Source: Bacillota bacterium | GTDB lineage: Bacteria > Bacillota > Desulfitobacteriia > Desulfitobacteriales > JAJXUE01 | Direction of reading: 5' to 3' | DNA length: 6,808 nucleotides | Assembly: GCA_021786555.1 (NCBI GenBank) | Contig: JAJYNB010000060.1 | Span: 1-6,808, forward strand | In this document: positions 1-5,834 of the stretch, in pieces | Layout of the letters: each line of letters starts with the position of its first letter | Position numbering within the stretch: position 1 is the first letter of the stretch | The notes under the pieces: generated by a model | Told to the model about the DNA's origin: nothing | Seen by the model: only the letters and a program-made list of their open reading frames with translations | The model's database searches: none | Position numbers and translations under genes: made by a program

Positions 1-48
1 CGGGGTTTTCCTTAAAAAGCCGTTGTTGGCCAAAAAAGATTGAGGATA

Positions 49-489
49 CTAAGACTGCTGTCCGACCAGTTTGCTGTCATTGTTTGTGCTTGACACGGTG
101 GTGCCGGCAGTTTTACGACGGCGCAGCTGTTCCCGCAGGGCACAGGGTGCGCAGTATTTAGCCCCCGTCTTGGGGGGATTTTTGCCGCACGCTTGACATA
201 AACCCTGTTCCCGGTACCTGTACTTGATTTTAGCTGTGGCAGCCCGTACTTTGGCGTTGCAGCTGATACAAGTAAATCCTTCCCGGTCCAACTCTCCGCC
301 GCAGCGTGGGCATATGCGGGAAACTACCCGGTCGGATTTGAATCTGGCGCTGTATTCGTTATGATGCTCAGCGCATTTGGAGCAGTAATATTTCCCTGGC
401 CGGTCATTTGTTTCACCACAATAGGGGCATAGACCTGCTGCCCTGCGCTCTGCTCTTAGATTACGCATCATTTTAGCTGCATTTGTCAC
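49..489 (-). CDS. Triple zinc-ribbon protein of unknown function
   Basis: This encodes a 146-residue basic soluble protein starting at GTG. An AAGGTG ribosome binding site lies about 7 bases upstream on the minus strand. Three tandem zinc-ribbon units are visible, each CxxC, an 10-11 residue gap, then CxxC: Cys21/24 with 36/39, Cys60/63 with 74/77, and Cys98/101 with 113/116. Units one and three both begin Gly-Leu-Cys and include a Pro-x-x-Gly-x-x-Tyr-Cys-type turn, so they look like internal duplications; the middle unit has diverged. Arg/Lys-rich helices link the units, and the tail is Ser/Thr/Asn-rich. The pattern suggests three structural zinc sites and possibly nucleic-acid binding, but no catalytic domain is visible and I assign no function. 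An alternative start is the Met-Met pair at residues 7-8. No convincing terminator is seen in the 48 bases left of its stop. Confidence 0.8.
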   Translation of the reverse strand: MTNAAKMMRNLRAERRAAGLCPYCGETNDRPGKYYCSKCAEHHNEYSARFKSDRVVSRICPRCGGELDREGFTCISCNAKVRAATAKIKYRYREQGLCQACGKNPPKTGAKYCAPCALREQLRRRKTAGTTVSSTNNDSKLVGQQS

Positions 490-660
490 TGTTTTTCACC
501 TTGCTGCAATCTAAATGCTGTAGTTTTTATTATTGCCGTTGAAGGATGTACCTTATGCTTTGGCCCTCTTAAAATCCGGGCTTCTTTGGCAGGAAAAAGC
601 CCTTAGTATCCCGAAATTAGTTCCTGGATCGATTGGGCTTGGTCATATGGGGGTATGCGA

Positions 661-913
661 GTGAGTCAAAAGTATTGCAAACATTTCGAGGTGCATTTAT
701 TACGAGGTCAACAAATACAGGGAGGCCACGCCCGTCAGCATATTGAACTACCTGGAGGAGGCGGCTGTAGCCCACTCGGAGGAGGTGGGTTTTGGCCCAG
801 ACAGGTTAAAGTCTGAGGGCTTCGGCTGGGTGCTAAACCTGCGTGAAAAAAAAGGTGAGCTGGAGGAAACAATCGAAAGTATGGTTTGGCTTTTTGCGCC
901 TGAACCTTTATAA
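661..913 (+). pseudogene. Acyl-ACP thioesterase remnant, frameshifted and truncated
   Basis: Reading from GTG 661 (GGGGG ribosome binding site at 649-653) gives a start like clostridial acyl-ACP thioesterases as far as Phe-Glu-Val-His. One extra T in the run at 696-698 then shifts the frame. From 701 the next frame continues in register with the family: YEVNKYREATPVSILNYLEE, then AHSEEVGFG and a GWVLN segment. These correspond to the first hot-dog domain of acyl-ACP thioesterases, which release fatty acids from acyl carrier protein. Similarity fades after about 60 codons and the frame stops at TAA 911-913, whereas intact members are about 250 residues. The last stretch overlaps a promoter at 886-914. 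An ATG at 655 is in frame with the GTG. The family call is from recalled motifs, not a search. Confidence 0.7.
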
Positions 914-914
914 T
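886..914 (+). promoter_or_regulatory. Sigma-A-type promoter for the 953 gene
   Basis: TTGGCT at 886-891 and a perfect TATAAT at 909-914 are separated by 17 bases. The predicted transcription start is near 921, about 32 bases before the ATG at 953. The -10 box overlaps the TAA that ends the thioesterase relic, so the end of the pseudogene now serves as a promoter. Confidence 0.7.
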
Positions 915-952
915 ATGTAACGTACAAAACCTTGTGAACTGGAGTGTAAGTC

Positions 953-1294
953 ATGGAAGAATATCTCGCGAAAATGAAAGAATATCTTAGCATGGAGTCT
1001 GAACTGCCGTATGAAGACTTTAACCAGTATTTTCAGGATTATACCGGCTATCTAAGCAACAGCTACGAGCAGTTTGACCAGGACGCCTGCGTCAAGGCCA
1101 AGTTTGTGGCTGCGATTTTGCACGCAAACAGTGAAGACCGGTCTAAACGCAAGGGTCCCCTGGCAAAAAAATATCGCAAGATGAGCGAAAAGAGCAAGCT
1201 TTGGACCGATGCTTTAAACTACAGACTGTTGAAAACGGGCATGAGCCAACAGGAAATTGACCAGGCCAACAAAGCTTTCAGTGATTCCATCTGA
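953..1294 (+). CDS. Conserved-looking helical protein of unknown function
   Basis: This encodes a 113-residue protein, ATG start, with a CTGGAG ribosome binding site 8 bases upstream and a near-consensus promoter at 886-914. I do not recognise the family. The sequence has no signal peptide or membrane segment. It is rich in Glu, Lys, Tyr and Gln, and is predicted by eye to be nearly all alpha-helical: an acidic, tyrosine-rich N-terminal half (residues 1-45), then a basic stretch around 60-80 with SEDRSKRKGPLAKKYRK, then a helical C-terminal end with MSQQEID. It contains one cysteine. The gene is monocistronic, with a strong hairpin 20 bases after the stop. The well-placed promoter, ribosome binding site and terminator argue that it is real. 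Confidence 0.8.
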   Translation: MEEYLAKMKEYLSMESELPYEDFNQYFQDYTGYLSNSYEQFDQDACVKAKFVAAILHANSEDRSKRKGPLAKKYRKMSEKSKLWTDALNYRLLKTGMSQQEIDQANKAFSDSI

Positions 1295-1304
1295 GTAAAT
1301 GATT

Positions 1305-1544
1305 TTAAGATTTCAAAGAGCCTGCAGTGCGAAAGCTGCAGGCTCTTTGAGCTTCTGCAATTCCCTGTTCGTTCACAGCCCTGACTTCTGCGTCAAACTC
1401 CTTGAAATAGAATATCAGCAGTTTGCAGCTGTTGTCCAGCTTGCCGAAGGCCGATTGCCCGGGTGAGTAGGCTTTGGTAAACACCCTAAAACCCCTTTCG
1501 ATCTCTTGTGAAGTATTGTAATGGTCGAAGGATGTTATAGTCAA
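1305..1544 (-). CDS. Doubtful small ORF, unknown
   Basis: An open frame of 79 codons begins at TTG 1544, 10 bases after the rluA stop. I recognise no family. The frame looks protein-like in its middle (residues 19-60, with hydrophobic and charged residues alternating and a LLIFYFKEFD segment). Two points argue against the full-length call. First, the TTG start is the -35 box of a good promoter and has no ribosome binding site. Second, the last 13 residues are encoded by the terminator hairpin at 1314-1349, with the stop just beyond it. A shorter product of 59 residues could start at GTG 1484, preceded by AAAGGGG about 7 bases upstream and downstream of the promoter. It could equally be a gene remnant or non-coding RNA. 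Confidence 0.3.
   Translation of the reverse strand: MTITSFDHYNTSQEIERGFRVFTKAYSPGQSAFGKLDNSCKLLIFYFKEFDAEVRAVNEQGIAEAQRACSFRTAGSLKS
1314..1349. terminator. Perfect 14-bp hairpin between convergent units
   Basis: The arm CAAAGAGCCTGCAG (1314-1327) pairs perfectly with 1336-1349 around the 8-base loop TGCGAAAG. It lies 20 bases after the stop of the 953 gene and also faces the minus-strand transcripts from the rluA side. The arms end in CTTTG on either strand, giving only a weak U-tract, so a bidirectional intrinsic terminator is likely but not textbook. Confidence 0.75.
1515..1544 (-). promoter_or_regulatory. Sigma-A-type promoter, minus strand
   Basis: On the minus strand, TTGACT (1544-1539) and TACAAT (1520-1515) are separated by 18 bases, each matching consensus at 5 of 6 positions. 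Transcription would start near 1508 and run about 200 bases to the hairpin at 1314-1349. It starts just after the rluA stop codon and so defines a separate minus-strand transcript. Confidence 0.6.
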
Positions 1545-1554
1545 TGGTTTGAAT

Positions 1555-2457
1555 TTATACTTGGTTTGCTCTAAGTCTTTCGATCAGCTGTTTTAGGTCC
1601 GGGGCCAGGTCCGCGCGAAACTCCACCGGGCTGCCTGATCTGGGGTTAACAAATCGAAAACGGTGGGAGTGCAGGGCCTGGCGGCTGATCAGGGCGTCGG
1701 AGCCGCCGTAGAGGGTGTCCCCCAGCAAGGGATGCCCCAGGTAACTCATATGTACCCGGATTTGGTGGGTTCTGCCTGTCTCCAGATGTAAACTGACTAG
1801 AGTCACCTTCCCCAACCTTTCTAATACCCGGTAACTGGTAATGGCGCTCTGGCCGTCCTCAGAAACCTCACGTTCCATTATACTGTCCGGTTTGCGCCCG
1901 ATGGGTGCGTCAATACGTCCCCCCTCCCGGGCGATCTCGCCTTCCACCAAGGCTAGGTACTCCCGCTCTACGCTGTGATGGTTGAACTGCTTGTAGAGGC
2001 TTTGATGGACAAATTGGTTTTTCCCTACTAACACCAGGCCGGAGGTGTTGCGGTCCAGGCGGTGGATGGGCCGGAATTTCGCCCTGGCACCCTGGCTCTG
2101 CCAGTAATAGACCACCCCGTTAGCCAGGGTACCGCTTCTCTCCTGGCCAACGGGATGCATCAGCACTCCGGCGGGCTTGTTGAGGACCAGGAAATCCTGG
2201 TCCTCATGGATAATGTCCAGTTCCATCCGTTCCGCCGCGATGGAACTTTCCTCCTCGAAATCGATCTCAACCGTGATTATGTCGCCAGGCTGCGCCAGCT
2301 GGGTCAGATATACCGGTTCACCATTCAGCCTGACCCGGTCGTTTTCCCTGACGCGTTGAATCAGGGCCCACGAGAGGCCGAGACGCGAGTACAGGATGTG
2401 ACGCAGGCGGTGCCCTGCATCCTCCGGCGGTACTGTGTATTGCAGTGGTGCAGACAA
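1555..2457 (-). CDS. RluA-family rRNA/tRNA pseudouridine synthase
   Basis: This is a 300-residue cytoplasmic enzyme that isomerises specific uridines in structured RNA to pseudouridine; the length is normal for the family. An N-terminal S4-type RNA-binding domain spans about residues 12-66, with the LNGEPV turn at 44-49. The catalytic domain starts near 80, with NKPAGVLMHP (93-102), the catalytic motif HRLDRNTSGL (132-141, nucleophile Asp135), and the C-terminal RTHQIRVHM (229-237) followed by GHPLLGD. All core motifs are intact. The layout is that of RluD-type proteins (S4 plus synthase) and of Bacillus paralogues such as YlyB, but the target site cannot be read from sequence. The start is TTG: the minus strand shows AAAGGATGGGG five bases upstream, and the ATG within that element is out of frame. 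No neighbour suggests an operon role. Confidence 0.93.
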   Translation of the reverse strand: MSAPLQYTVPPEDAGHRLRHILYSRLGLSWALIQRVRENDRVRLNGEPVYLTQLAQPGDIITVEIDFEEESSIAAERMELDIIHEDQDFLVLNKPAGVLMHPVGQERSGTLANGVVYYWQSQGARAKFRPIHRLDRNTSGLVLVGKNQFVHQSLYKQFNHHSVEREYLALVEGEIAREGGRIDAPIGRKPDSIMEREVSEDGQSAITSYRVLERLGKVTLVSLHLETGRTHQIRVHMSYLGHPLLGDTLYGGSDALISRQALHSHRFRFVNPRSGSPVEFRADLAPDLKQLIERLRANQV

Positions 2458-2661
2458 CTTAACCCCATCCTTTCCGCTCTATAGTCAGGCAAATCTCCGC
2501 CCAGCCGGTCTCGCCAAGGGGACTATGATCCAACGGCCTTACTGATTTCTGAGGCAAGTATTGGCTAATCCCTGCCGGCTCCAAACCCTGTCAAGATAAT
2601 TAGAGCAGCCTAAGTTCCTGGATTCTTTTCGCCCCAGGAGGGTGTATATGGCGGATATGGC

Positions 2662-2690
2662 TTGACTGCTGAAGTAGAAGAGTCTATACT
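2662..2690 (+). promoter_or_regulatory. Sigma-A-type promoter of the abrB-aarF operon
   Basis: TTGACT (2662-2667) and TATACT (2685-2690) are separated by 17 bases, each 5 of 6 to consensus. Transcription is predicted to start near 2697, leaving a 43-base leader before GTG 2740. A direct repeat AATCATA lies at 2698-2704 and 2707-2713, right at the start point, and could be an operator, though that is speculative. Confidence 0.75.
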
Positions 2691-2739
2691 CGCATTAAAT
2701 CATACTAATCATATTTTTCACATTTGGGGAGGTGCTTAT

Positions 2740-3048
2740 GTGCATCACCATGGTATAAATGGGCATAGTAAATGCTACGGATCCACTGTTGTGGGGGAGC
2801 GTGGCCAGGTCGTGATACCCGCCGAGGCGCGGGAGGAACTGCGAATCGGGCCGGGTGAGAAACTGATAGTGTTTGGCAATCCCCGCCGCGGTATGGTTGT
2901 CCTGTTCAAAGGGGACATCATGGCCCGCTTTACTGAAGCCCTCATGGGCCGCTTTCATTCTGTGGAGCGCTTGTTCCGGGAAATCTCTTCTCCGGACAAT
3001 GCCGGGACTTCGACCGGCGGGGATGAGCCTCAAAATAAGGGAGAGTAG
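2740..3048 (+). CDS. SpoVT/AbrB-domain DNA-binding regulator with His-rich N-terminus
   Basis: This is a 102-residue swapped-hairpin transition-state-type regulator. The AbrB domain is at about residues 13-58: Tyr-Gly-Ser, then VGERGQVVIPAEAREEL, then PGEKLIVFG, the standard dimeric DNA-binding fold. The C-terminal half holds FKGDIMARF and a helical stretch that may form a multimerisation domain, ending in a polar tail. GTG 2740 is chosen because GGGGAGG at 2726-2732 precedes it by 7 bases. A longer frame back to 2662 would begin inside the -35 box of the promoter, so it is rejected. The first 12 residues contain four histidines and a cysteine (MHHHGINGHSKC), which could bind a metal ion. It is first in an operon with the AarF-like gene 23 bases downstream, and may autoregulate that operon; this is inference. 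Confidence 0.88.
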   Translation: MHHHGINGHSKCYGSTVVGERGQVVIPAEAREELRIGPGEKLIVFGNPRRGMVVLFKGDIMARFTEALMGRFHSVERLFREISSPDNAGTSTGGDEPQNKGE

Positions 3049-3071
3049 CTGGGGAAGGAAGGATTGACCGC

Positions 3072-4739
3072 ATGTCGTGGCTTTTAAATATCCGTCGTTC
3101 CTGGAATATTCTCGCCTTGTTTGGCGGTTTTTTCCTGGAAATCGGCTGGTTCAAGCTGCTGCGCCGTTTTAAAGGAGAAGAGCAGGTAAAGGCCAGATTG
3201 AAACAGCTTTATACCAATCAGGCTGTCCGTTTCCGGAAAACTGCCCTGGACATGGAAGGTTTGCTGATCAAAGTAGGACAGTTCTTCAGTACCAGAGTGG
3301 ATGTACTGCCCGAGGAATATACCCGGGAATTGGCGCAATTGCAGGACGAGGTGCCGCCTGTCCCTTTTGAGGGAGTCCGCCGCGTAATAGTGGCTGAGCT
3401 GGGCGGTCCAGTGGAACAGGTCTTTCGGGAAGTCGACCCGATTCCTGTTGCTGCCGCTTCTCTGGGCCAGGTTCACAAGGGAGTCCTCCCCAGCGGCGAA
3501 CAGGTAGCCATCAAGGTGCTTAGGCCCGGGATTGACCGGATTATCGAAGTAGACCTTAAGGCTTTTCGCGGTGTTATCTGGATGCTAAAAGTGTTTACAG
3601 ATTGGCATAAAACTATTGACCTGGATGCCCTATACAAAGATTTTGCCACGACTTTGCGGGAAGAACTTGACTATACAAAAGAATTGAACAACCTGGAGAG
3701 GTTTAAGAAGAACTTCAACGGGGATCTCAAGGTAAGCGCCCCCGGGTCCTATCCCGACTATTCAACCGGGCGGGTCCTGACCATGGAATACGTGACAGGT
3801 TACAAGATTACCGACTATCCGGCCCTGCGTCAGGCGGGCATTGACCTCAGGGAACTGGCCCAGGTCCTGGTCGAGGCTTATCTGAAACAGGTATTGGTTG
3901 ACGGGTTTTATCATGCCGATCCACACCCGGGCAACCTGTTTGTCCGCCCTGATGGCGGGATAATCTTCATAGACTTTGGCATGGTAGGCCGAATAACCTC
4001 CAAGGACCGGCAGGCTATCCGCAAAATTATCAGCAGTGTCATTTCCGGCGATGCGGGTACTCTGGCAGAAGGTCTGGTAGATCTGGGACTTGTCCGGTCC
4101 CACGCTAATTTGGTTACTCTGCGCAAGGGACTGAGCCTTGTGCTGCAGGAAGTGCGTTCCATGAGCTTTGACAAAATCGGCCAGGTAAAGGTGGACGCAC
4201 TGTTGGAGGAACTGCGGGAGTTCGTTTATTCGGAACCTTTTCAGTTCCCGTCCAATTATACGTTCCTGGGACGGGCGGTGGGAACTTTGTCAGGTCTGGC
4301 TGCAGGCCTCGACCCGTCCATGAATATCTTGGAAATGTTGAAGCCTTACGCCCAGTACATATTAGGGGAAGAGGACAAAACTTGGCTGGGCATTGCTTGG
4401 GACAGGACAAAAGAAGTCGGAACTTCGCTTGTAGCCTTACCGACTTTGCTGGAAAAAACCCTGAACCAGGTGCAAAACGGTGACTTGCAGGTGAGGACTG
4501 AACTGGGTCCACTTGTGCGCGGGGTACGTTTCCAGGAGGTCCTGGTCAACCGCCTGGTTTGGACCATTCTGTTTTCTGTTTCAGCTTTGATTGGCACTTT
4601 GTTCAGACTGCAAGGTTTTGCCGTGGAAGCGCGGAATACTATGTATGCGGCGGGAGCATTCGGCGTCCTGCTGCTGCTCAACCTGCGAAAACGGGCTGAA
4701 AAGCCGTTGCGTATGCCCCAGGGGCACAGGCATAAATAA
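3072..4739 (+). CDS. AarF/ABC1/UbiB-family kinase-like membrane protein
   Basis: This 555-residue protein has the usual length of the family. The ancestral member UbiB/Coq8 is an atypical kinase/ATPase needed for ubiquinone synthesis. Visible hallmarks are the KxGQ motif (KVGQ, 67-70) with the following FFSTRVDVLP segment, the Ala-rich nucleotide loop AAASLGQVH (127-135), the VAIKV lysine (Lys148), the EELDYTKELNN segment, HADPHPGNL (281-289) as catalytic loop, and the metal-binding DFG (301-303). The C-terminus has two hydrophobic helices (about 493-515 and 521-537) separated by a short loop, then a basic tail, suggesting a membrane anchor. All active-site motifs are intact. In anaerobic Clostridia ubiquinone is usually absent, so the substrate is unknown; isoprenoid lipid or quinone roles are guesses. 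ATG 3072 follows AAGGAAGG by about 9 bases. Confidence 0.93.
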   Translation: MSWLLNIRRSWNILALFGGFFLEIGWFKLLRRFKGEEQVKARLKQLYTNQAVRFRKTALDMEGLLIKVGQFFSTRVDVLPEEYTRELAQLQDEVPPVPFEGVRRVIVAELGGPVEQVFREVDPIPVAAASLGQVHKGVLPSGEQVAIKVLRPGIDRIIEVDLKAFRGVIWMLKVFTDWHKTIDLDALYKDFATTLREELDYTKELNNLERFKKNFNGDLKVSAPGSYPDYSTGRVLTMEYVTGYKITDYPALRQAGIDLRELAQVLVEAYLKQVLVDGFYHADPHPGNLFVRPDGGIIFIDFGMVGRITSKDRQAIRKIISSVISGDAGTLAEGLVDLGLVRSHANLVTLRKGLSLVLQEVRSMSFDKIGQVKVDALLEELREFVYSEPFQFPSNYTFLGRAVGTLSGLAAGLDPSMNILEMLKPYAQYILGEEDKTWLGIAWDRTKEVGTSLVALPTLLEKTLNQVQNGDLQVRTELGPLVRGVRFQEVLVNRLVWTILFSVSALIGTLFRLQGFAVEARNTMYAAGAFGVLLLLNLRKRAEKPLRMPQGHRHK

Positions 4740-4757
4740 GGGAAAGGAGGGATAAAG

Positions 4758-4979
4758 ATGAAACGGCGCTTTGGTGTGGAGTTCAAGGAAACAGACACTG
4801 GTTTTAAAGTTGAGTTTAGCGGCGACGAGGAAATGGTCCAGGCCCGCAAGGAGGCCATAGCTGCCTGGAAGGACTTTGTGACCAAAGCCAAGAAGGCTGG
4901 CTTGCCAGGTTTCCGGCATCACCATCATTTCTTCATGGACCGACAGGAAAGCGGTGAAGGACAGGAGACAAAAGAATAA
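4758..4979 (+). CDS. Small charged protein with His4 cluster, operon partner of AarF
   Basis: This encodes a 73-residue protein, 18 bases after the aarF-like stop, with a strong AAGGAGGG ribosome binding site six bases before ATG. I recognise no family. The first 20 residues look like two short beta strands (RRFGVEFKE and GFKVEFSG); residues 24-47 form a likely amphipathic helix with Glu, Lys, Ala and one Trp. A tetra-histidine run with two phenylalanines follows (HHHHFF, 54-59), then an acidic Gln/Glu-rich tail. There is no signal peptide or membrane segment. Its position between aarF and the operon terminator makes it the last cistron of that transcript. The His run may bind a metal ion. 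Strong translation signals support a real gene; its role is unknown. Confidence 0.8.
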   Translation: MKRRFGVEFKETDTGFKVEFSGDEEMVQARKEAIAAWKDFVTKAKKAGLPGFRHHHHFFMDRQESGEGQETKE

Positions 4980-5022
4980 CACAGGAACGGGTCTGAAGCC
5001 CGGCAATAGCACGTTACTGATC

Positions 5023-5062
5023 TAAACCCTGGAAAACTCTGCTTTTTCAGGGTTTATTTTTC
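5023..5062 (+). terminator. Intrinsic terminator of the abrB-aarF operon
   Basis: A 14-bp stem pairs 5023-5036 (TAAACCCTGGAAAA) with 5043-5056 around the loop CTCTGC, with one G-U wobble. TTTTT follows at 5057-5061. It lies 44 bases after the last operon gene and isolates it from the CmpB-like gene. Confidence 0.88.
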
Positions 5063-5110
5063 ATGTACCAAAGGTGCAAGGGCCTTGCCAAGTAGGTAAA
5101 CACTAATAGT

Positions 5111-5530
5111 ATGCTGATAAGATTTTTATTTTACGGCCTTCTTGGCTGGATCATGGAAATAGTGTTTACAGGCATTACCTCCCTCCTGCAGGGAGACTGG
5201 CGGCTTCCGGGCTCCACCTTTCTCTGGATGCTGCCAATCTACGGTATGGGTGTATTTGCGGAAAGGGTGCATGATGGGATCCGCCGCTGGCCCTGGATGC
5301 TGCGGGGTGTAATATGGCTGGCCTTTTTCTGGACCGTGGAATACGCTTCGGGCTGGCTGCTCCAAGCTTTGACCGGGGTCTGCCCCTGGGATTACAGTGC
5401 CTCCCCTTATTCGTTCCATGGGTTTATCCGCCTGGACATGGCGCCGGACTGGTTTGCAGCAGGTTTGTTGTTTGAAAAGGCCCATGACTGGCTTGACAGG
5501 ATACTGGTACGCCTGAATTCAGTCCGTTAA
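5111..5530 (+). CDS. CmpB-type putative ABC-transporter membrane protein
   Basis: This 139-residue integral membrane protein is predicted to have four hydrophobic segments at about residues 2-23, 36-52, 64-88 and 110-122. The pattern FYGLLGWIMEIVFTG at the N-terminus, the ScTxxWxxPIYG stretch around 35-46, a Glu-containing helix with WTVEYASGWLLQ, then WDYS and a HGFIRLD segment matches the small membrane family Pfam calls putative ABC-transporter type IV (CmpB); despite the name, no ATPase is nearby and biochemical function is uncertain. The last 20 residues are charged and likely cytoplasmic. ATG 5111 is the natural start because the first membrane helix begins at once, but only a weak AAGTAGG precedes it. 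It is monocistronic, between a terminator and the HD-GYP promoter. The family call is from recalled motifs. Confidence 0.78.
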   Translation: MLIRFLFYGLLGWIMEIVFTGITSLLQGDWRLPGSTFLWMLPIYGMGVFAERVHDGIRRWPWMLRGVIWLAFFWTVEYASGWLLQALTGVCPWDYSASPYSFHGFIRLDMAPDWFAAGLLFEKAHDWLDRILVRLNSVR

Positions 5531-5623
5531 ATGCAGTTGGGATGTTTAACGAACAATGCAAAATAATGGGTCAAACAGATAAACTTATTGGATTAGATTT
5601 AATATTCCCAGTAATTTTACGAG

Positions 5624-5652
5624 TTTACACTTATTTTCCAATGTCTTAGAAT
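5624..5652 (+). promoter_or_regulatory. Sigma-A-type promoter for the HD-GYP leader
   Basis: TTTACA (5624-5629) and TAGAAT (5647-5652) are separated by 17 bases, each 5 of 6 to consensus, in an AT-rich stretch. Transcription would start near 5659, giving a leader of about 175 bases before ATG 5835, unusually long for a simple leader. Confidence 0.7.
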
Positions 5653-5673
5653 GAGTATGACAACCATATTTCT

Positions 5674-5834
5674 GTGAAAAATAAGGCATCCGAAAGGGTG
5701 TGAAGGCCGTGGGTCTAAATCAGGAACAATTGCTACGATTTCCAGGTTTCCGAAGTAAAGACAAACTCGGGCCTAAGCCGTCCCATAGAAGTTTGGTACG
5801 GGGCTTTCACTTTCGGGATTCACGGGGGTGCCCC
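5674..5834 (+). promoter_or_regulatory. Structured leader, possible degenerate class I c-di-GMP riboswitch
   Basis: The leader contains a hairpin CATCC-GAAA-GGGTG (5687-5700) with a GNRA loop, then GTGTGAAGGCC and GGGTCTAA (5711-5718), then CCAGGTTTCCGAAG ending at 5754. These resemble, in order, the GAAA-capped stem, the GACGCAAAGCC-type joint, the GG-CUAA receptor side and the GGUU-CCG 3' closing strand of GEMM-I riboswitches. The CAAAC segment, the full joint and the opposite receptor side are missing or altered. A second GGGCCTAA is at 5769-5776. A 6-bp stem pairs 5762-5767 with 5790-5795. GGGGC (5800-5804) can pair with GCCCC (5830-5834), ending one base before ATG 5835 and potentially hiding the GGGGG ribosome binding site. 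A c-di-GMP sensor before an HD-GYP gene is biologically sensible, but the match is weak. Confidence 0.3.

Noticed and set aside
578..602. Hairpin with GGGCTT and AAGCCC arms and a bulged C
   Set aside because: Stem is short and bulged, no T-run follows on either strand, and it serves no obvious gene end.
748..993. 81-codon minus-strand open frame across the thioesterase relic
   Set aside because: Its sequence is Ser/Tyr-rich and family-free, while the plus strand has a recognisable thioesterase signature and a promoter.
2062..2484. 140-codon plus-strand open frame across the rluA gene
   Set aside because: It lies opposite the intact pseudouridine synthase gene with all its motifs, and has no family signature.
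2565..2594. Minus-strand TTGACA (2594-2589) as an rluA promoter
   Set aside because: The best partner at 18 bases is GATTAG, only 3 of 6 to consensus, so it is not strong enough to list.
2662..2739. Longer N-terminus for the AbrB-like protein beginning at TTG 2662
   Set aside because: That TTG is part of the -35 box, and a strong ribosome binding site precedes GTG 2740.
4346..5012. Long minus-strand open frames over the aarF 3' end and small gene
   Set aside because: They are complementary to well-supported plus-strand genes and cross the terminator at 5023-5062 region without their own translation signals.
5085..5112. TTGCCA-N16-TAGTAT as promoter of the CmpB-like gene
   Set aside because: The -10 would overlap the ATG at 5111, which is the natural start of the first membrane helix.
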